From Telluria antibiotica (lineage in GTDB: Bacteria > Pseudomonadota > Gammaproteobacteria > Burkholderiales > Burkholderiaceae_D): a stretch of DNA of 64,000 nt. This document shows positions 8,112-17,471 of this stretch, in pieces; positions within the stretch are counted from its first letter, which is position 1; each line of letters begins with the position of its first letter. The notes under the pieces were generated by a model. That model made no database searches. It worked only from the letters and a program-made list of their open reading frames with translations, and had not been told where the DNA came from. A program made the translations under genes and the position numbers. The stretch is from positions 186,001 to 250,000 of the forward strand of contig NZ_JAAQOM010000013.1 in assembly GCF_011682055.1 (NCBI RefSeq). The letters run 5' to 3'.

Positions 8112-10439
8112 TCAATGCAGCGGACGGTCCGGACCGCCCGTGCGCTCGACCCGGACTGCGATCGATTTCGCGGCCGGCACCTTGCTCTCCTTCGCGTAAT
8201 GCCACAACGGAATCAAGGGGTTGCACTCCGGGTAGTAGCCGGCCACGCAGCCGGCCGGGACGCCATATTCGACGACGCGCAAGCCTTCGACCGTACGCGT
8301 CACGCCATCGTCGACTGCGGTGCTGGCCGTGACGATGTCGCCGTCCGCGAGCCCCAGGCGCGCCATGTCGGCGCCCGCCATCAGCAACACCTTGCGGTCC
8401 TGCACGCCGCGGAAGCGGTCTTCGAGGCTGTAGATCGTCGTGTTGAACTGGCCGTCGCTGCGCACGGTGAACAGGCGCAGCGCGTCGGCCGGGACGGGCA
8501 TGTCGGGGTCGGCCGACAGCGTGTCGGGCACGGTGAAATTGGCCTTGCCCGTCGGCGTCTTCCATTCGCGCTTGGCGGCGGCGACAGGCTTGCGGAAGCC
8601 GCCCGGCGTCCACATGCGGTCGTTGAACTCGTGGAAGATTTCCGGATACGTGGCGGCGATGGCGTCGCGTACCTTCGCATAGTCGGCGACCCACGCGTCC
8701 CAGTCGACCTTCGGGTTCGGGTCCAGCGCCGCCTTCGCGATGCCGGCGACGATCGCGGGTTCCGACAGCAGGGTGTCCGCCGCCGGCTCGGCGCGGCCGC
8801 GCGAGCCGTGCATGCAGCCGGTCGAATCTTCCACCGACACGGCCTGCTCGCCGCCGGCCTGGCGATCGATCTCGATGCGGCCCAGGCAGGGCAGCACGTA
8901 CGCCGTCCTGCCGTGCACGAGGTGGCTGCGGTTCAGCTTCGTCGAGATCTGCACGGTGAGGGGCAGGGCGCGCCAGGCGGCGTCCATCAGCCCGTGCTCG
9001 GGAACGGCGCGCACGAGGTTGCCGCCGAGGCTGATCAACGCCTGCACCTTGCCGGCGCGGATCGCTTCGCACGCCTCGACCGTGTTCATGCCCTTGTCGC
9101 GCGGCGGCTCGAAGCCGTACAGCTCTTTCAGCTTGTCCAGCGGCGCCAGTTCCGGCTTTTCCGTGATGCCCACGGTGCGCTGGCCCTGCACGTTGGAGTG
9201 TCCGCGCACCGGGCAGATGCCGGCACCCGGCTTGCCGATATTCCCCCGCAGCAGCAGGAGATTCACGAGCATCTGCACGTTCTGCACGCCGTTGCGGTGC
9301 TGCGTGAGGCCCATGCCATAGACGCCAATGACGGATCTGGCGCGGATGTAGGTGCCTGCCGCCTGTTCCATCTGCGCCTGCGTGAGGCCCGCTTCGCGCT
9401 CGATCTCGTCCCAGCCGCGCGCACCTACGGCGGCCGCAAACCCGTCGAAGCCGTGGCAGTGCTCGGCAATGAAGTCGGCGTCGACGGCACGCGGGCCGCC
9501 TTCCGCGACGGCGCGCGCGTCCGCTTCGAGCACGGCCTTGCACATGCCCATCAGCGCGGCCGTATCGCCGCCCGCCTTGACCTGGTGGTACTGGGTGCTG
9601 ATCACCGTCTCGTGCCCCGTCAGCATTTCCGTGGGCGATTGCGGGTTCACGAAGCTGACAAGGCCCCGCTCGCGTAGCGGGTTGAACGTGACGATGGGCA
9701 CGCCACGCTTTCTCGCATCCTGCAACTGGTGCAGCATGCGGGGGCTGTTCACGCCCACGTTCTGGCCGAAGAAAAAGATGCAGTCCGTGTGGTCGAAGTC
9801 GTCCAGCACCACGGTGCCGATCGGCACGCCGATCGTCTTCGGCAGCGCCACGGAGGTGCTCTCGTGGCACATGTTCGAGCTGTCGGGCAAGTTGTTGTTG
9901 CCGTACATCCGCGCCAGGAGCTGGTACATATACGACGTCTCGAGCGAGGCGCGGCCGGAGCTGTAGAACACGACGTTCTTCGGGTCCATCTTGCGCAGCT
10001 CGGCGCCGATCTCGGCGAATGCACGTTCCCACGTGATCTCGACGTAACGGTCCAGCGCGCCGTCGTAGCGCATCGGCACGGTGAGGCGGCCCGCCGCTTC
10101 CAGCTCGTGGTCGTGCCACGTTTCCAGTTCGCGCAGGGTGTGGCGCTGGAAGAAATCGGCACCGATGTGCTTGCTCGTCACCTCCCACGCCGTCGCCTTG
10201 GCGCCGCTTTCGCAGAATTCCGCCGGATGCGGGTGGGCCGGCTTGGCCCAGGCGCAGCTGACGCACATATAACCGTCCGGCTTGTTCTGGTGCGTCAGCA
10301 ATTGCGCGCCTTCGAAAGGCACCCGTTCCTTCAGCAGGATGGTGCCGACTTCCTTCAGCGAGCCCCAGCCGCCGGCCGGGATCTTGGGTTCGTTGGGTTC
10401 GCCCGTCTTGCCGGGCGTCTTGCCGCCTTGCTTGCTCAT
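8112..10439 (-). CDS. FdhF/YdeP family molybdopterin oxidoreductase
   Basis: The 775-aa protein matches the YdeP branch of the formate dehydrogenase alpha-subunit family: CVSCAWAKP near residue 60, FCESGAKA, the molybdopterin-binding SSGRASLETSYMYQ region, IFFFGQNVGVNSPRML, and a C-terminal molydopterin dinucleotide-binding domain with RSDGQFNTTIYS. It is a soluble protein without a Tat signal. YdeP is linked to acid resistance in E. coli, but its substrate is unsettled. fdhD, needed to sulfurate the Mo cofactor of such enzymes, is encoded about 1.3 kb away in divergent orientation, which supports a functional pairing. Confidence 0.88.
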   Translation of the reverse strand: MSKQGGKTPGKTGEPNEPKIPAGGWGSLKEVGTILLKERVPFEGAQLLTHQNKPDGYMCVSCAWAKPAHPHPAEFCESGAKATAWEVTSKHIGADFFQRHTLRELETWHDHELEAAGRLTVPMRYDGALDRYVEITWERAFAEIGAELRKMDPKNVVFYSSGRASLETSYMYQLLARMYGNNNLPDSSNMCHESTSVALPKTIGVPIGTVVLDDFDHTDCIFFFGQNVGVNSPRMLHQLQDARKRGVPIVTFNPLRERGLVSFVNPQSPTEMLTGHETVISTQYHQVKAGGDTAALMGMCKAVLEADARAVAEGGPRAVDADFIAEHCHGFDGFAAAVGARGWDEIEREAGLTQAQMEQAAGTYIRARSVIGVYGMGLTQHRNGVQNVQMLVNLLLLRGNIGKPGAGICPVRGHSNVQGQRTVGITEKPELAPLDKLKELYGFEPPRDKGMNTVEACEAIRAGKVQALISLGGNLVRAVPEHGLMDAAWRALPLTVQISTKLNRSHLVHGRTAYVLPCLGRIEIDRQAGGEQAVSVEDSTGCMHGSRGRAEPAADTLLSEPAIVAGIAKAALDPNPKVDWDAWVADYAKVRDAIAATYPEIFHEFNDRMWTPGGFRKPVAAAKREWKTPTGKANFTVPDTLSADPDMPVPADALRLFTVRSDGQFNTTIYSLEDRFRGVQDRKVLLMAGADMARLGLADGDIVTASTAVDDGVTRTVEGLRVVEYGVPAGCVAGYYPECNPLIPLWHYAKESKVPAAKSIAVRVERTGGPDRPLH

Positions 10440-10589
10440 GTCGCGACTCCGTGCCGTTGGGGAATGTATTTCCTCAATAGTATGCAGCTTGATCCTTTAC
10501 CGGGTCGCACGTCTGTTCGGCGCTGCACAGAGCGCCGCGGCGATTCCCCGGATGATCTGCACATCACCATCCCGACATCGGAATCCACC

Positions 10590-11702
10590 ATGAACGAGCC
10601 AACACCGATTCACCCGGTCCCGTACGCGCCCGGCTTCGAAACCCCCGAGGACGACGAAGCCCAGACGGCCTTCGACTTGCAGACCACGATGCGCAGCATC
10701 TCCACGAAGACGTACGAGGATTCCGGCCGGGCGCTGCGCAGCGTCCACGCGAAGACGCATGGCCTGCTGGTGGGCGAGCTCGTCGTCGAGGCCGGTTTGC
10801 CCGAGGCGTATGCGCAAGGCCTGTTCGCGCAACCCGGCACGTATCCCGTCGTGATGCGGTTGTCGACGACGCCGGGCGACGTCTTGCCGGACGACGTGTC
10901 GACGCCGCGTGGCATGGCGATCAAGGTCGTCGGCGTGGCGGGGCCCCGCGTCGAGGGCAGCGAGAACGACGTCACGCAGGACTTCGTGCTCGTCAACGGC
11001 CCCGTGTTCGCCTCGTCGACGGCGAAACAATTCCTGGGCGGCGCCAAACTACTGGCAGCGACGACGGACAAGGCGCCGAACCTGAAGCGCCTGTTCTCGG
11101 CCGCCGCGCGCGGCGTGGAACGCGCGCTGGAAGCGGCGGGCGGGGAGAGCGGCACGTTGAAGGCGCTGGGCGGGCATCCGGAAACGCATCCGCTGGGCGA
11201 CACGTATTACAGCCAGGTGCCGATCCTGTACGGTTCCTACATGGCCAAGGTGCAGGTGGCACCCGCGTCGAAGGCGCTCACGGCGTTGACGGACAGCCCC
11301 GTCGATTTGAAAGACAGGCCGGACGGCTTGCGCGACGCCGTCGTCGGCCACTTCGCGCGCGCTGGCGGAACGTGGGAGCTGCGCGTGCAACTGTGTACGG
11401 ACGTCGCCACGATGCCGATCGACGATGCGGCCGTGGAATGGCCGGAGGCGCGGAGCCCGTGGGTGACGGTCGCGCGCGTGCACGCGGGGCCGCAGGCCGC
11501 GTATGGCGGCGAGCTGGTGCGGCGTATCGACGAGGGCATGCAGTTCAACCCGTGGCATGCGCTGGCCGCGCACCGGCCGCTCGGTTCCATCATGCGGGTG
11601 CGCAAGGCCGTGTACGCGATGTCGAAACGGTTCCGGGCGGAGCGCACGGGCATCGAGATCGCCGAGCCGCGCGACCTCGACGGCTTGACGCCTCTGGTAT
11701 GA
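10590..11702 (+). CDS. Catalase family protein (SrpA-type heme protein)
   Basis: I chose the ATG at 10590, giving 370 aa, because the catalase-like sequence begins just after it; the open frame extends much further upstream antisense to the YdeP gene. Visible family features are a distal-His region (RSVHAKTHG), the conserved core MRLSTTPGDVLPDDVSTPRG, the NDVTQDFVLVN segment, and a C-terminal RVRKAVYAMS in which the Tyr is the expected proximal heme ligand. It is shorter than true monofunctional catalases (about 480 aa or more) and fits the small catalase-related/SrpA group. It sits divergently from YdeP and 10 bp before fdhD, suggesting a shared operon with fdhD. Confidence 0.85.
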   Translation: MNEPTPIHPVPYAPGFETPEDDEAQTAFDLQTTMRSISTKTYEDSGRALRSVHAKTHGLLVGELVVEAGLPEAYAQGLFAQPGTYPVVMRLSTTPGDVLPDDVSTPRGMAIKVVGVAGPRVEGSENDVTQDFVLVNGPVFASSTAKQFLGGAKLLAATTDKAPNLKRLFSAAARGVERALEAAGGESGTLKALGGHPETHPLGDTYYSQVPILYGSYMAKVQVAPASKALTALTDSPVDLKDRPDGLRDAVVGHFARAGGTWELRVQLCTDVATMPIDDAAVEWPEARSPWVTVARVHAGPQAAYGGELVRRIDEGMQFNPWHALAAHRPLGSIMRVRKAVYAMSKRFRAERTGIEIAEPRDLDGLTPLV

Positions 11703-11711
11703 TCGGCGCCG

Positions 11712-12551
11712 ATGAACACCCCCCACGATCCCGCGGACAACGCGCTGCCGCCGCCGGCCCAAGCGCGGCGCGTGCTGCGCATGCGCGCGGGCGCGCTCGC
11801 GGAGGTCGACGACGTGCTCGTCGACGAGGTCCCCGTCGCGCTCGTCTATAACGGGATCTCGCACGCCGTCATGATGGCGACCCCGGCCGACCTGGAGGAA
11901 TTCGCGCTCGGCTTTTCGCTGAGCGAGGGCCTGATCGCCGACGCCGGCCAGTGCTACGGCATCGACGTCGTGCGCGGCGCCGGCGGCATTGCCGTCCACC
12001 TGGAGATTGCCAGCGGCGCGTTCATGGCGCTGAAAGAGCGCCGGCGCAGCATGGCCGGGCGCACGGGATGCGGCTTGTGCGGCGTCGACAGCCTCGACCA
12101 GGTGTGCCGGACCTTGCCGCCATTGGCGCCCGCGCAGGGCTTTACGGCGGCCGGCGTGCGCCGTGCGCTCGCCGCGATCGGCGACCACCAGGCGCTCACG
12201 CACCGGACGGGCGCGGCCCACGCGGCCGCCTGGTGCGGCATGGACGGCGCACTGCACATCGTGCGCGAGGACGTCGGCCGCCACAACGCGCTGGACAAGG
12301 TGATCGGCGCGATGGCGCGGGGCCGGGTCCGGCCCGCCGACGGCTTCCTGTTGATCACGAGCCGCGTCAGTTTCGAGATGGCGCAGAAGGCGGCCGTGAC
12401 GGGTGTCGCCGCGCTCGTCGGGATGTCGGCCCCCACGTTGGCTGCCGTCGACCTGGCCCACCAGGCCGGCATGACGTTGCTCGCTTTCGCGCGCGGCAGT
12501 GACTTCGTTTGCTACACCCGCGCCGACCGCCTGGACGTGGACGCCGGCTGA
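11712..12551 (+). CDS. fdhD: Formate dehydrogenase accessory sulfurtransferase FdhD
   Basis: The 279-aa protein contains the FdhD hallmarks: DEVPVALVYNGISHAVMMATP near the N-terminus, the CxxC loop GRTGCGLCGV that carries the sulfur-transferring cysteines, EDVGRHNALDKVIG, and SRVSFEMAQKAA. FdhD transfers sulfur from IscS to the molybdenum cofactor before insertion into formate dehydrogenase-type enzymes. Its likely client is the YdeP-like oxidoreductase encoded divergently nearby. The gene follows the catalase-like gene by 9 bp. Confidence 0.95.
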   Translation: MNTPHDPADNALPPPAQARRVLRMRAGALAEVDDVLVDEVPVALVYNGISHAVMMATPADLEEFALGFSLSEGLIADAGQCYGIDVVRGAGGIAVHLEIASGAFMALKERRRSMAGRTGCGLCGVDSLDQVCRTLPPLAPAQGFTAAGVRRALAAIGDHQALTHRTGAAHAAAWCGMDGALHIVREDVGRHNALDKVIGAMARGRVRPADGFLLITSRVSFEMAQKAAVTGVAALVGMSAPTLAAVDLAHQAGMTLLAFARGSDFVCYTRADRLDVDAG

Positions 12552-12560
12552 CCCCGGCGT

Positions 12561-12911
12561 TCAGGCCGATACGAGCGCCAGCAGCGCCGCGCGGTCGGCT
12601 CCCTGCTGGCGCTGCGCCGTCACGCGGTCCCACAGCAGGAACATGCCGTAGGCCCATTGCGTGACCAATTCCGCCTCGCCGGCCGGCCGCACCGCCGCGT
12701 CGCCGACCAGGCGCTCGATTTCCGCACGCGCGAGCGCCGTGACCTGTTCGTAGTTCCACGCGCCTTTCGGCAGCATCTTCTGGCGCGCGCGGTAGCGGCG
12801 GGCCCGTTCGGCGTCGGACAGCTTGTCGTCCTTCGGCGGACGGCCGCGCTTCTTCGCCTGCGCCGCGTCGAGCGGCAATTCGATCGTGCTCAGGTCTTCC
12901 GGTTGCTTCAT
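12561..12911 (-). CDS. Small basic protein with AT-hook-like RGRPPK motif, unknown function
   Basis: Taking the ATG at 12911 gives 116 aa (MKQPEDLSTIELPLD...). An upstream in-frame ATG at 12959 is possible but has no ribosome site. The segment KKRGRPPKDDKLSDAERARR resembles an AT-hook followed by a basic helix. The remainder is helical and Ala-rich. It is convergent with fdhD, stops only 9 bp apart. I do not recognise a family; a nucleoid or DNA-associated role is a guess from the motif alone. Confidence 0.6.
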   Translation of the reverse strand: MKQPEDLSTIELPLDAAQAKKRGRPPKDDKLSDAERARRYRARQKMLPKGAWNYEQVTALARAEIERLVGDAAVRPAGEAELVTQWAYGMFLLWDRVTAQRQQGADRAALLALVSA

Positions 12912-13064
12912 GGTGCGGTCGAAAATGGTCGTGCCCACATTATTCGTGACGCATTTCAATAAAGCAAGTTCGATGTCGCCGGCCGCGATGGTAGGCAGTT
13001 GAAATCGATTTCGCTAGAATAGACAGGTTGTACCTTCGTCAATTCTTGTTGGGAGTCCGGCATC

Positions 13065-14873
13065 GTGGTATCACGCTATAAACGGACGGCGGCGGCCGTC
13101 GGAATGCTCTGTGCCCTGGTGGGCGGTGCCTGTGCGGCAGAGGGAGCGGGCGCGGAAGCGAGTCCGCAAAGTATCGTCGTCACGGGCCAGCGGGGTACGT
13201 CCGCCTGGGTGCGGGCCGAGAGCAAGCACGTGGTCGTCCTGTCCGATGCGCCGCGCGCCGACGTCGCGCGGGTCGTCGAGCACCTCGAGCGCCTCGACGC
13301 CCTGCTGCGCGCCTACACGGACGGCTACCGCATGACGGACGCGGCCACGGAGCCGAAGCTGCGCCTCGTCTACCTGGACGACGAGCGCGACCTGGACCGC
13401 GTGGCGGCGCGCCGCCCGGCCAACGGCATCGCCCTGTTCCGCGACTGCGCCGACGGCACCCAGGGCTTCCTCGTGCGCACGTCGCCGCTGCAAGACATCG
13501 CCGACGACAAGCTGGACAAGGCGCCGCTCGACGAAGGACTGTCGTACGTCTCGCTGGCGTATGCACGGAACTTCCTGTACCGCCACACCGACGTGCGCCG
13601 GCCATCCGCGTGGATCGAAGGCTTCGCGAACTATTTCGCGAGCGTGCGTTTCGGTAAGAAGCAGATGGTGATCGGGCGCATTCCGCCAGGCGTGGGCCGC
13701 TACTTCACCTTCCTCGACCAGGGCCGCCGCTACAACCTGGACTACAAGGATGTGCTGGGTCCGAACCCGCTCGGCGACCTCGGCGGGTCGCGCGCCCTGG
13801 CCGCGAGCATGGAATTCGAAGCGCGCGCCTGGATTCTCGCGCACTACGTCCTCGGCGCCAGCGAACGGCGCCAGAAGCTCGGGCCATTCCTGAACGCGAT
13901 CCACAACGGCGTCGACCCGGCGGCCGCGCTGCACACGGCGTTCGGACTCGACATCGACGACGTGAGCTCGACCCTGTGGCGCTACCGGCGCACGGCCGTC
14001 GAGGTGAAGCGCGTGGAACAGATGCCGGGCGCACGTCCCGACGTCGCCATCTCGACGATGTCCTCGACGTCGGGCAACTTCATGCTGGCCGACGCCGCCC
14101 TGAAAGCCTGCCCGGCCCGCGCCCAGGGCGAAACGTTGCTGCGTACCCTCACGACCGACGCGGGCGCCGTCCCGAACGTGGAGGCGGGCCAGCGCGCGCT
14201 GAACCGCGCCCGCGTCGACTGGGGCGATGCGGCGACGGCGCTGCCGTGGCTGGAGCGGATGGCACGCCGTGCGGACGCCGACACCGACGTGCTGGTGCTG
14301 CTGGCACGGGCGCATCTGAAGGTGGCGCGCGGGCTGGATGCCGGCGCACGCGATTCCCACCTCGACGCGGCCCGCGCGAGCCTGGCCCGCGCACGCGAGC
14401 GCGAAGCGGGTTCGGGCGCCATCGCGCTGGCGACGCTCGACCTGTCGCTGCTGGCGGACAGCCAGCCGAGCCGCGCTGCGCTGGACGGTGTGATTGCCGC
14501 CTGGCGCGCCGCGCACGATTCGGCGCCGCTCGCGCGGGCCGCGGTGCTGGCGTATTGCTACCTCGTCGACGCGCCCCATGCCGAACACATCCTGCGCGTG
14601 CTCGCGGAAGACCAGCGCGATCCCGAGACGGCCGCGTGGGCCGTGCAGTTCCAGCGCCGTCTCGATGCCGGCCTGACGCTTGCCGCGATCGCGACGGAGA
14701 TGCGCCAGGCGCCGCCAGCGCAAGGCGTCAGCGATTGGACGATGGACCAGCTGAGCGTGATGCACGACGTCGAATACAACGCCGGCCTGGAAGACGCGCA
14801 GGGCGTCATTACGCAGTTGATGCAGAACCCGGACCAGACGAAGGCCCTGCAGAACGCGCCTTTGACCAAGTAA
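13065..14873 (+). CDS. Secreted TPR-like protein with a gluzincin-like N-terminal region, unknown function
   Basis: The gene starts with GTG at 13065, preceded by GGGAG, and encodes 602 aa with a signal peptide ending near ACAAEG. The first half (about 50-320) resembles DUF1570-like peptidase-fold proteins (VVVLSDAPRADVARVVEHLERLDALL, later WIEGFANYFASVRFGKKQ), but the HExxH zinc site is not present; the equivalent is LDEGLSYVSLAYA. The second half is made of helical TPR-like repeats. The product is probably periplasmic or outer-membrane associated. No operon partner is evident. Confidence 0.75.
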   Translation: MVSRYKRTAAAVGMLCALVGGACAAEGAGAEASPQSIVVTGQRGTSAWVRAESKHVVVLSDAPRADVARVVEHLERLDALLRAYTDGYRMTDAATEPKLRLVYLDDERDLDRVAARRPANGIALFRDCADGTQGFLVRTSPLQDIADDKLDKAPLDEGLSYVSLAYARNFLYRHTDVRRPSAWIEGFANYFASVRFGKKQMVIGRIPPGVGRYFTFLDQGRRYNLDYKDVLGPNPLGDLGGSRALAASMEFEARAWILAHYVLGASERRQKLGPFLNAIHNGVDPAAALHTAFGLDIDDVSSTLWRYRRTAVEVKRVEQMPGARPDVAISTMSSTSGNFMLADAALKACPARAQGETLLRTLTTDAGAVPNVEAGQRALNRARVDWGDAATALPWLERMARRADADTDVLVLLARAHLKVARGLDAGARDSHLDAARASLARAREREAGSGAIALATLDLSLLADSQPSRAALDGVIAAWRAAHDSAPLARAAVLAYCYLVDAPHAEHILRVLAEDQRDPETAAWAVQFQRRLDAGLTLAAIATEMRQAPPAQGVSDWTMDQLSVMHDVEYNAGLEDAQGVITQLMQNPDQTKALQNAPLTK

Positions 14874-14892
14874 GCCGATCGTTGGAACTTTG

Positions 14893-14930
14893 GCCGGCCG
14901 CCGCGGGAATACGGGAAAGCAGCGGCCGGC
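14893..14930 (+). terminator. GC-rich hairpin after the TPR-like gene
   Basis: Nine-base arms GCCGGCCGC and GCGGCCGGC, 20 nt apart, 19 bp after the stop codon. There is no T tract, so confidence as a terminator is low. Confidence 0.35.
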
Positions 14931-14952
14931 TCCCACGGCGCGGCACCGCACT

Positions 14953-14973
14953 GTCTTGACGTCCGCTCAAGAC
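14953..14973. promoter_or_regulatory. Inverted repeat GTCTTGA-N7-TCAAGAC upstream of the TonB receptor
   Basis: A perfect 7-bp dyad lies 80 bp before the receptor start. Spacing suits a dimeric repressor or activator; no regulator is identified. Confidence 0.4.
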
Positions 14974-15052
14974 GCTGAGTGTTTGGTGCCGCCGTCATCC
15001 GGGTGGTCGTCGCCGCGTTAGTTCATGCACGGCATTTCAAAACCACCAAACG

Positions 15053-17452
15053 ATGACTTCCACTACCAGCGCGGCACGCCGCGCCATCCCCGACACCTGC
15101 GCGCTGCGCGTCCTGCCGGCACTGCTCCTCACCTGTTTTACCATTCCGCTGCATGCACAGACGGCCGCGCCCGAACCCGTGCGCACGAAGCCGGCCGCGC
15201 CGACGTCGAAGACCACCGAGGGCGCCCAGGCGACGAAAGCGCCGGCGAGCGGCGGCGACGACGGCGTGGCGACCGTCGAAGTCGTCGCCACGCGGCCGAC
15301 GAACAAGGTCGACCGCGACGTCTACGACCTGAAGAACGACATCAGCGTCAGCAACGCCTCCGCGGCCGATATCCTGAACAACGTGCCGTCGGTCACCGTC
15401 GACCAGGACGGCAACGTGGCGCTGCGCGGCAACCAGAACGTGCAGATCATGGTCAACGGCAAGCGCGACGCGCAGTTCCAGGGCCAGAACCGCGGCGACG
15501 TGCTGAACGCGTTCCCGGCCGAGTCCATCGAGTCCGTCGAGGTGATCAACGTGCCGGGCGCGGAGTTCGGCAACGAGGGCGGCAGCGGTCCCATCATCAA
15601 CCTCGTCCTGAAGCGCAACCGCAAGGCCGGCTCGCGCGCGACGCTCTCCGCCAACAAGGGCACGCAAGGCCGCGGCAACGCGTTCCTGAACGGCGAGCAT
15701 GCGGAAGGTCCATATTCGATCAGCGGCAATCTCGGCGTGGCCGAACGCGTGCGCGAGGGCTACAGCGAATCGCAGCGCGAGGACCTCGACCCGGCGACGG
15801 GCGCCGTCACCGGCGCGCAGCATGCCGTGAACAACCGGCAGATCACGTCGAAGTCGCTGAACATGGCGTCGACGTTCACGTACAACGTCGGCGACCGCGA
15901 CCAGGCCGGCGCTACGGTCAGCTATTCGAAGATCAGGAACGAAAGCGACGCAACAGGCGCGACGCAGCGCTACGCGGCCGACATGGCGCCACTGGCCGAC
16001 TACACGACGCGGTCGCGCAACGTGTCGCCGGCCGAGAACTTCGGCATCGGTGCGTCGTACGACCACAAGAGCGGCCTGCCGGGCGAAGACTTGAAGTTCG
16101 ACCTGCGCTACACGGGCCAGAACAACCACACGGATTCGAGCGTCGACTACGACTACCGTCTGCAGCCGACGCCGTTCACGGCGAACAGCCTGCGTAGGGC
16201 GGACCGGCGCAACCGCATCCTCGACGTGTCCGTCGACTACGAGCGCAACGTGTGGGACACCTGGCACCTGAAGGCCGGCGCCAAGGTCGCGGACAGCCGG
16301 AACGAGAATCCGACGGGCTATCTCGCGCAGGATCCCGTGACGGGCGACTACGTGCCGGTGCCGAGCCGGATCAGCGACTTCGAGTCGAACGACCGCAACG
16401 CCGCCATCTACGGCATCCTGAGCACGAAGCTGGCCGAGAACCTCAACGTGCAGGGCGGCCTGCGCGGCGAATACACGACGCTCGACGTGCGCCAGCCGCT
16501 GCTGCAGGAGGAAGACAAGTACCGCTACGTGAACTGGCTGCCGAGCTTTTACGTGACGCGCGACATCGGCGCGAACGGCATGCTGCAACTGCGCATGAGC
16601 CGCCGCATCGCCCGTCCCAACGAGCGCGATCTGAACCCGAACCTCGTGTACCTGAGCGACTTCAACGCGCGCCAGGGCAATCCGCATTTGCAGCCGGTGA
16701 ACAACGATAACTTCGAGGTGGCGTACCGCGACCGCCTGTTCGGCGTGGACAGCAGCTTCGTACTGTTCAAGCGGCGCGAGTCGCCCGTCGTCGGCAACCG
16801 CAGTTATGCACTGGCATCCGATCCGAACGTGATCGTGACGTCGCCGATCAACTTCGGCGCCAACGATGCCGTCGGCGTCGACTTGAATTTCAACGTGCGG
16901 CAGTTGTTCCTGTCCGGCCTGTCGGCCAACCTGGGGGCGACGATCGGCAACGAGAAGCGCCAGCGCATCGCCAATTTCGCGACCGACATGACGGGCGTGC
17001 AGCAATCGAACCACCGCGAAAACATCAAGCTGCGGCTCGCCTACCAGGCCGGCAAGGAAGCGCTGCAGCTGAGCGTGAACCGCACGGGCGCGAGCTTGAA
17101 CGGCCAGGGCGTCAACAGCGCCGTCACGATGACGAGTTTCACGTGGCGGCACAACTTCGATGCGCGCCTGTCGCTGAACGTGAACGTGGCCAACGTCTTC
17201 CACACGGGGACGATGGAAAGCGACGTCGAGAACGAGGTGCTGCGCCTGCACAGCCTGACGACGGGCCAGCCGCGCGTCGTCCAGATCGGCCTGCGCTACC
17301 ATTGGGGCGGCGTGACGGGCGACGACCGCATCCGCAACGGCGGCCGCGGCAACTTCCGCGGCGGGCCGGAAGGCCGGGGCGGCGAGAGCGGCTACGGCAA
17401 TGGCGGCCTGGGTAATGGAGGATTCGGCAACGGCGGCGGCAGGGGCTTCTGA
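15053..17452 (+). CDS. TonB-dependent outer-membrane receptor with Gly/Arg-rich tail
   Basis: The 799-aa protein has a signal peptide ending near IPLHAQ, a Pro/Ala/Thr linker, a plug domain (about 75-190, with ADILNNVPSVTVDQDGNVALRG and the following IESVEVINVPGAEFG) and a beta-barrel to about residue 755. The last 40 residues are an unusual Gly/Arg/Asn-rich tail that still ends in Phe, the residue expected at the end of barrel proteins. No carboxypeptidase-like N-terminal extension or FecR/sigma partner is visible, so the ligand cannot be predicted. Confidence 0.88.
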   Translation: MTSTTSAARRAIPDTCALRVLPALLLTCFTIPLHAQTAAPEPVRTKPAAPTSKTTEGAQATKAPASGGDDGVATVEVVATRPTNKVDRDVYDLKNDISVSNASAADILNNVPSVTVDQDGNVALRGNQNVQIMVNGKRDAQFQGQNRGDVLNAFPAESIESVEVINVPGAEFGNEGGSGPIINLVLKRNRKAGSRATLSANKGTQGRGNAFLNGEHAEGPYSISGNLGVAERVREGYSESQREDLDPATGAVTGAQHAVNNRQITSKSLNMASTFTYNVGDRDQAGATVSYSKIRNESDATGATQRYAADMAPLADYTTRSRNVSPAENFGIGASYDHKSGLPGEDLKFDLRYTGQNNHTDSSVDYDYRLQPTPFTANSLRRADRRNRILDVSVDYERNVWDTWHLKAGAKVADSRNENPTGYLAQDPVTGDYVPVPSRISDFESNDRNAAIYGILSTKLAENLNVQGGLRGEYTTLDVRQPLLQEEDKYRYVNWLPSFYVTRDIGANGMLQLRMSRRIARPNERDLNPNLVYLSDFNARQGNPHLQPVNNDNFEVAYRDRLFGVDSSFVLFKRRESPVVGNRSYALASDPNVIVTSPINFGANDAVGVDLNFNVRQLFLSGLSANLGATIGNEKRQRIANFATDMTGVQQSNHRENIKLRLAYQAGKEALQLSVNRTGASLNGQGVNSAVTMTSFTWRHNFDARLSLNVNVANVFHTGTMESDVENEVLRLHSLTTGQPRVVQIGLRYHWGGVTGDDRIRNGGRGNFRGGPEGRGGESGYGNGGLGNGGFGNGGGRGF

Positions 17453-17471
17453 CCACGTCGCCGCCGTCGCG

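Noticed and set aside
8115..9677. 520-codon plus-strand open frame
   Set aside because: It is a mirror of the high-GC YdeP gene on the other strand, with no recognisable domain and biased His/Arg/Ala composition.
9729..10589. Long upstream extension of the catalase-family frame
   Set aside because: The extension is antisense to the well-supported YdeP gene and has no catalase similarity; the ATG at 10590 fits the family start.
13001..13012. Palindrome GAAATCGATTTC before the TPR-like gene
   Set aside because: Short and easily random; the neighbouring TAGAAT has no matching -35.
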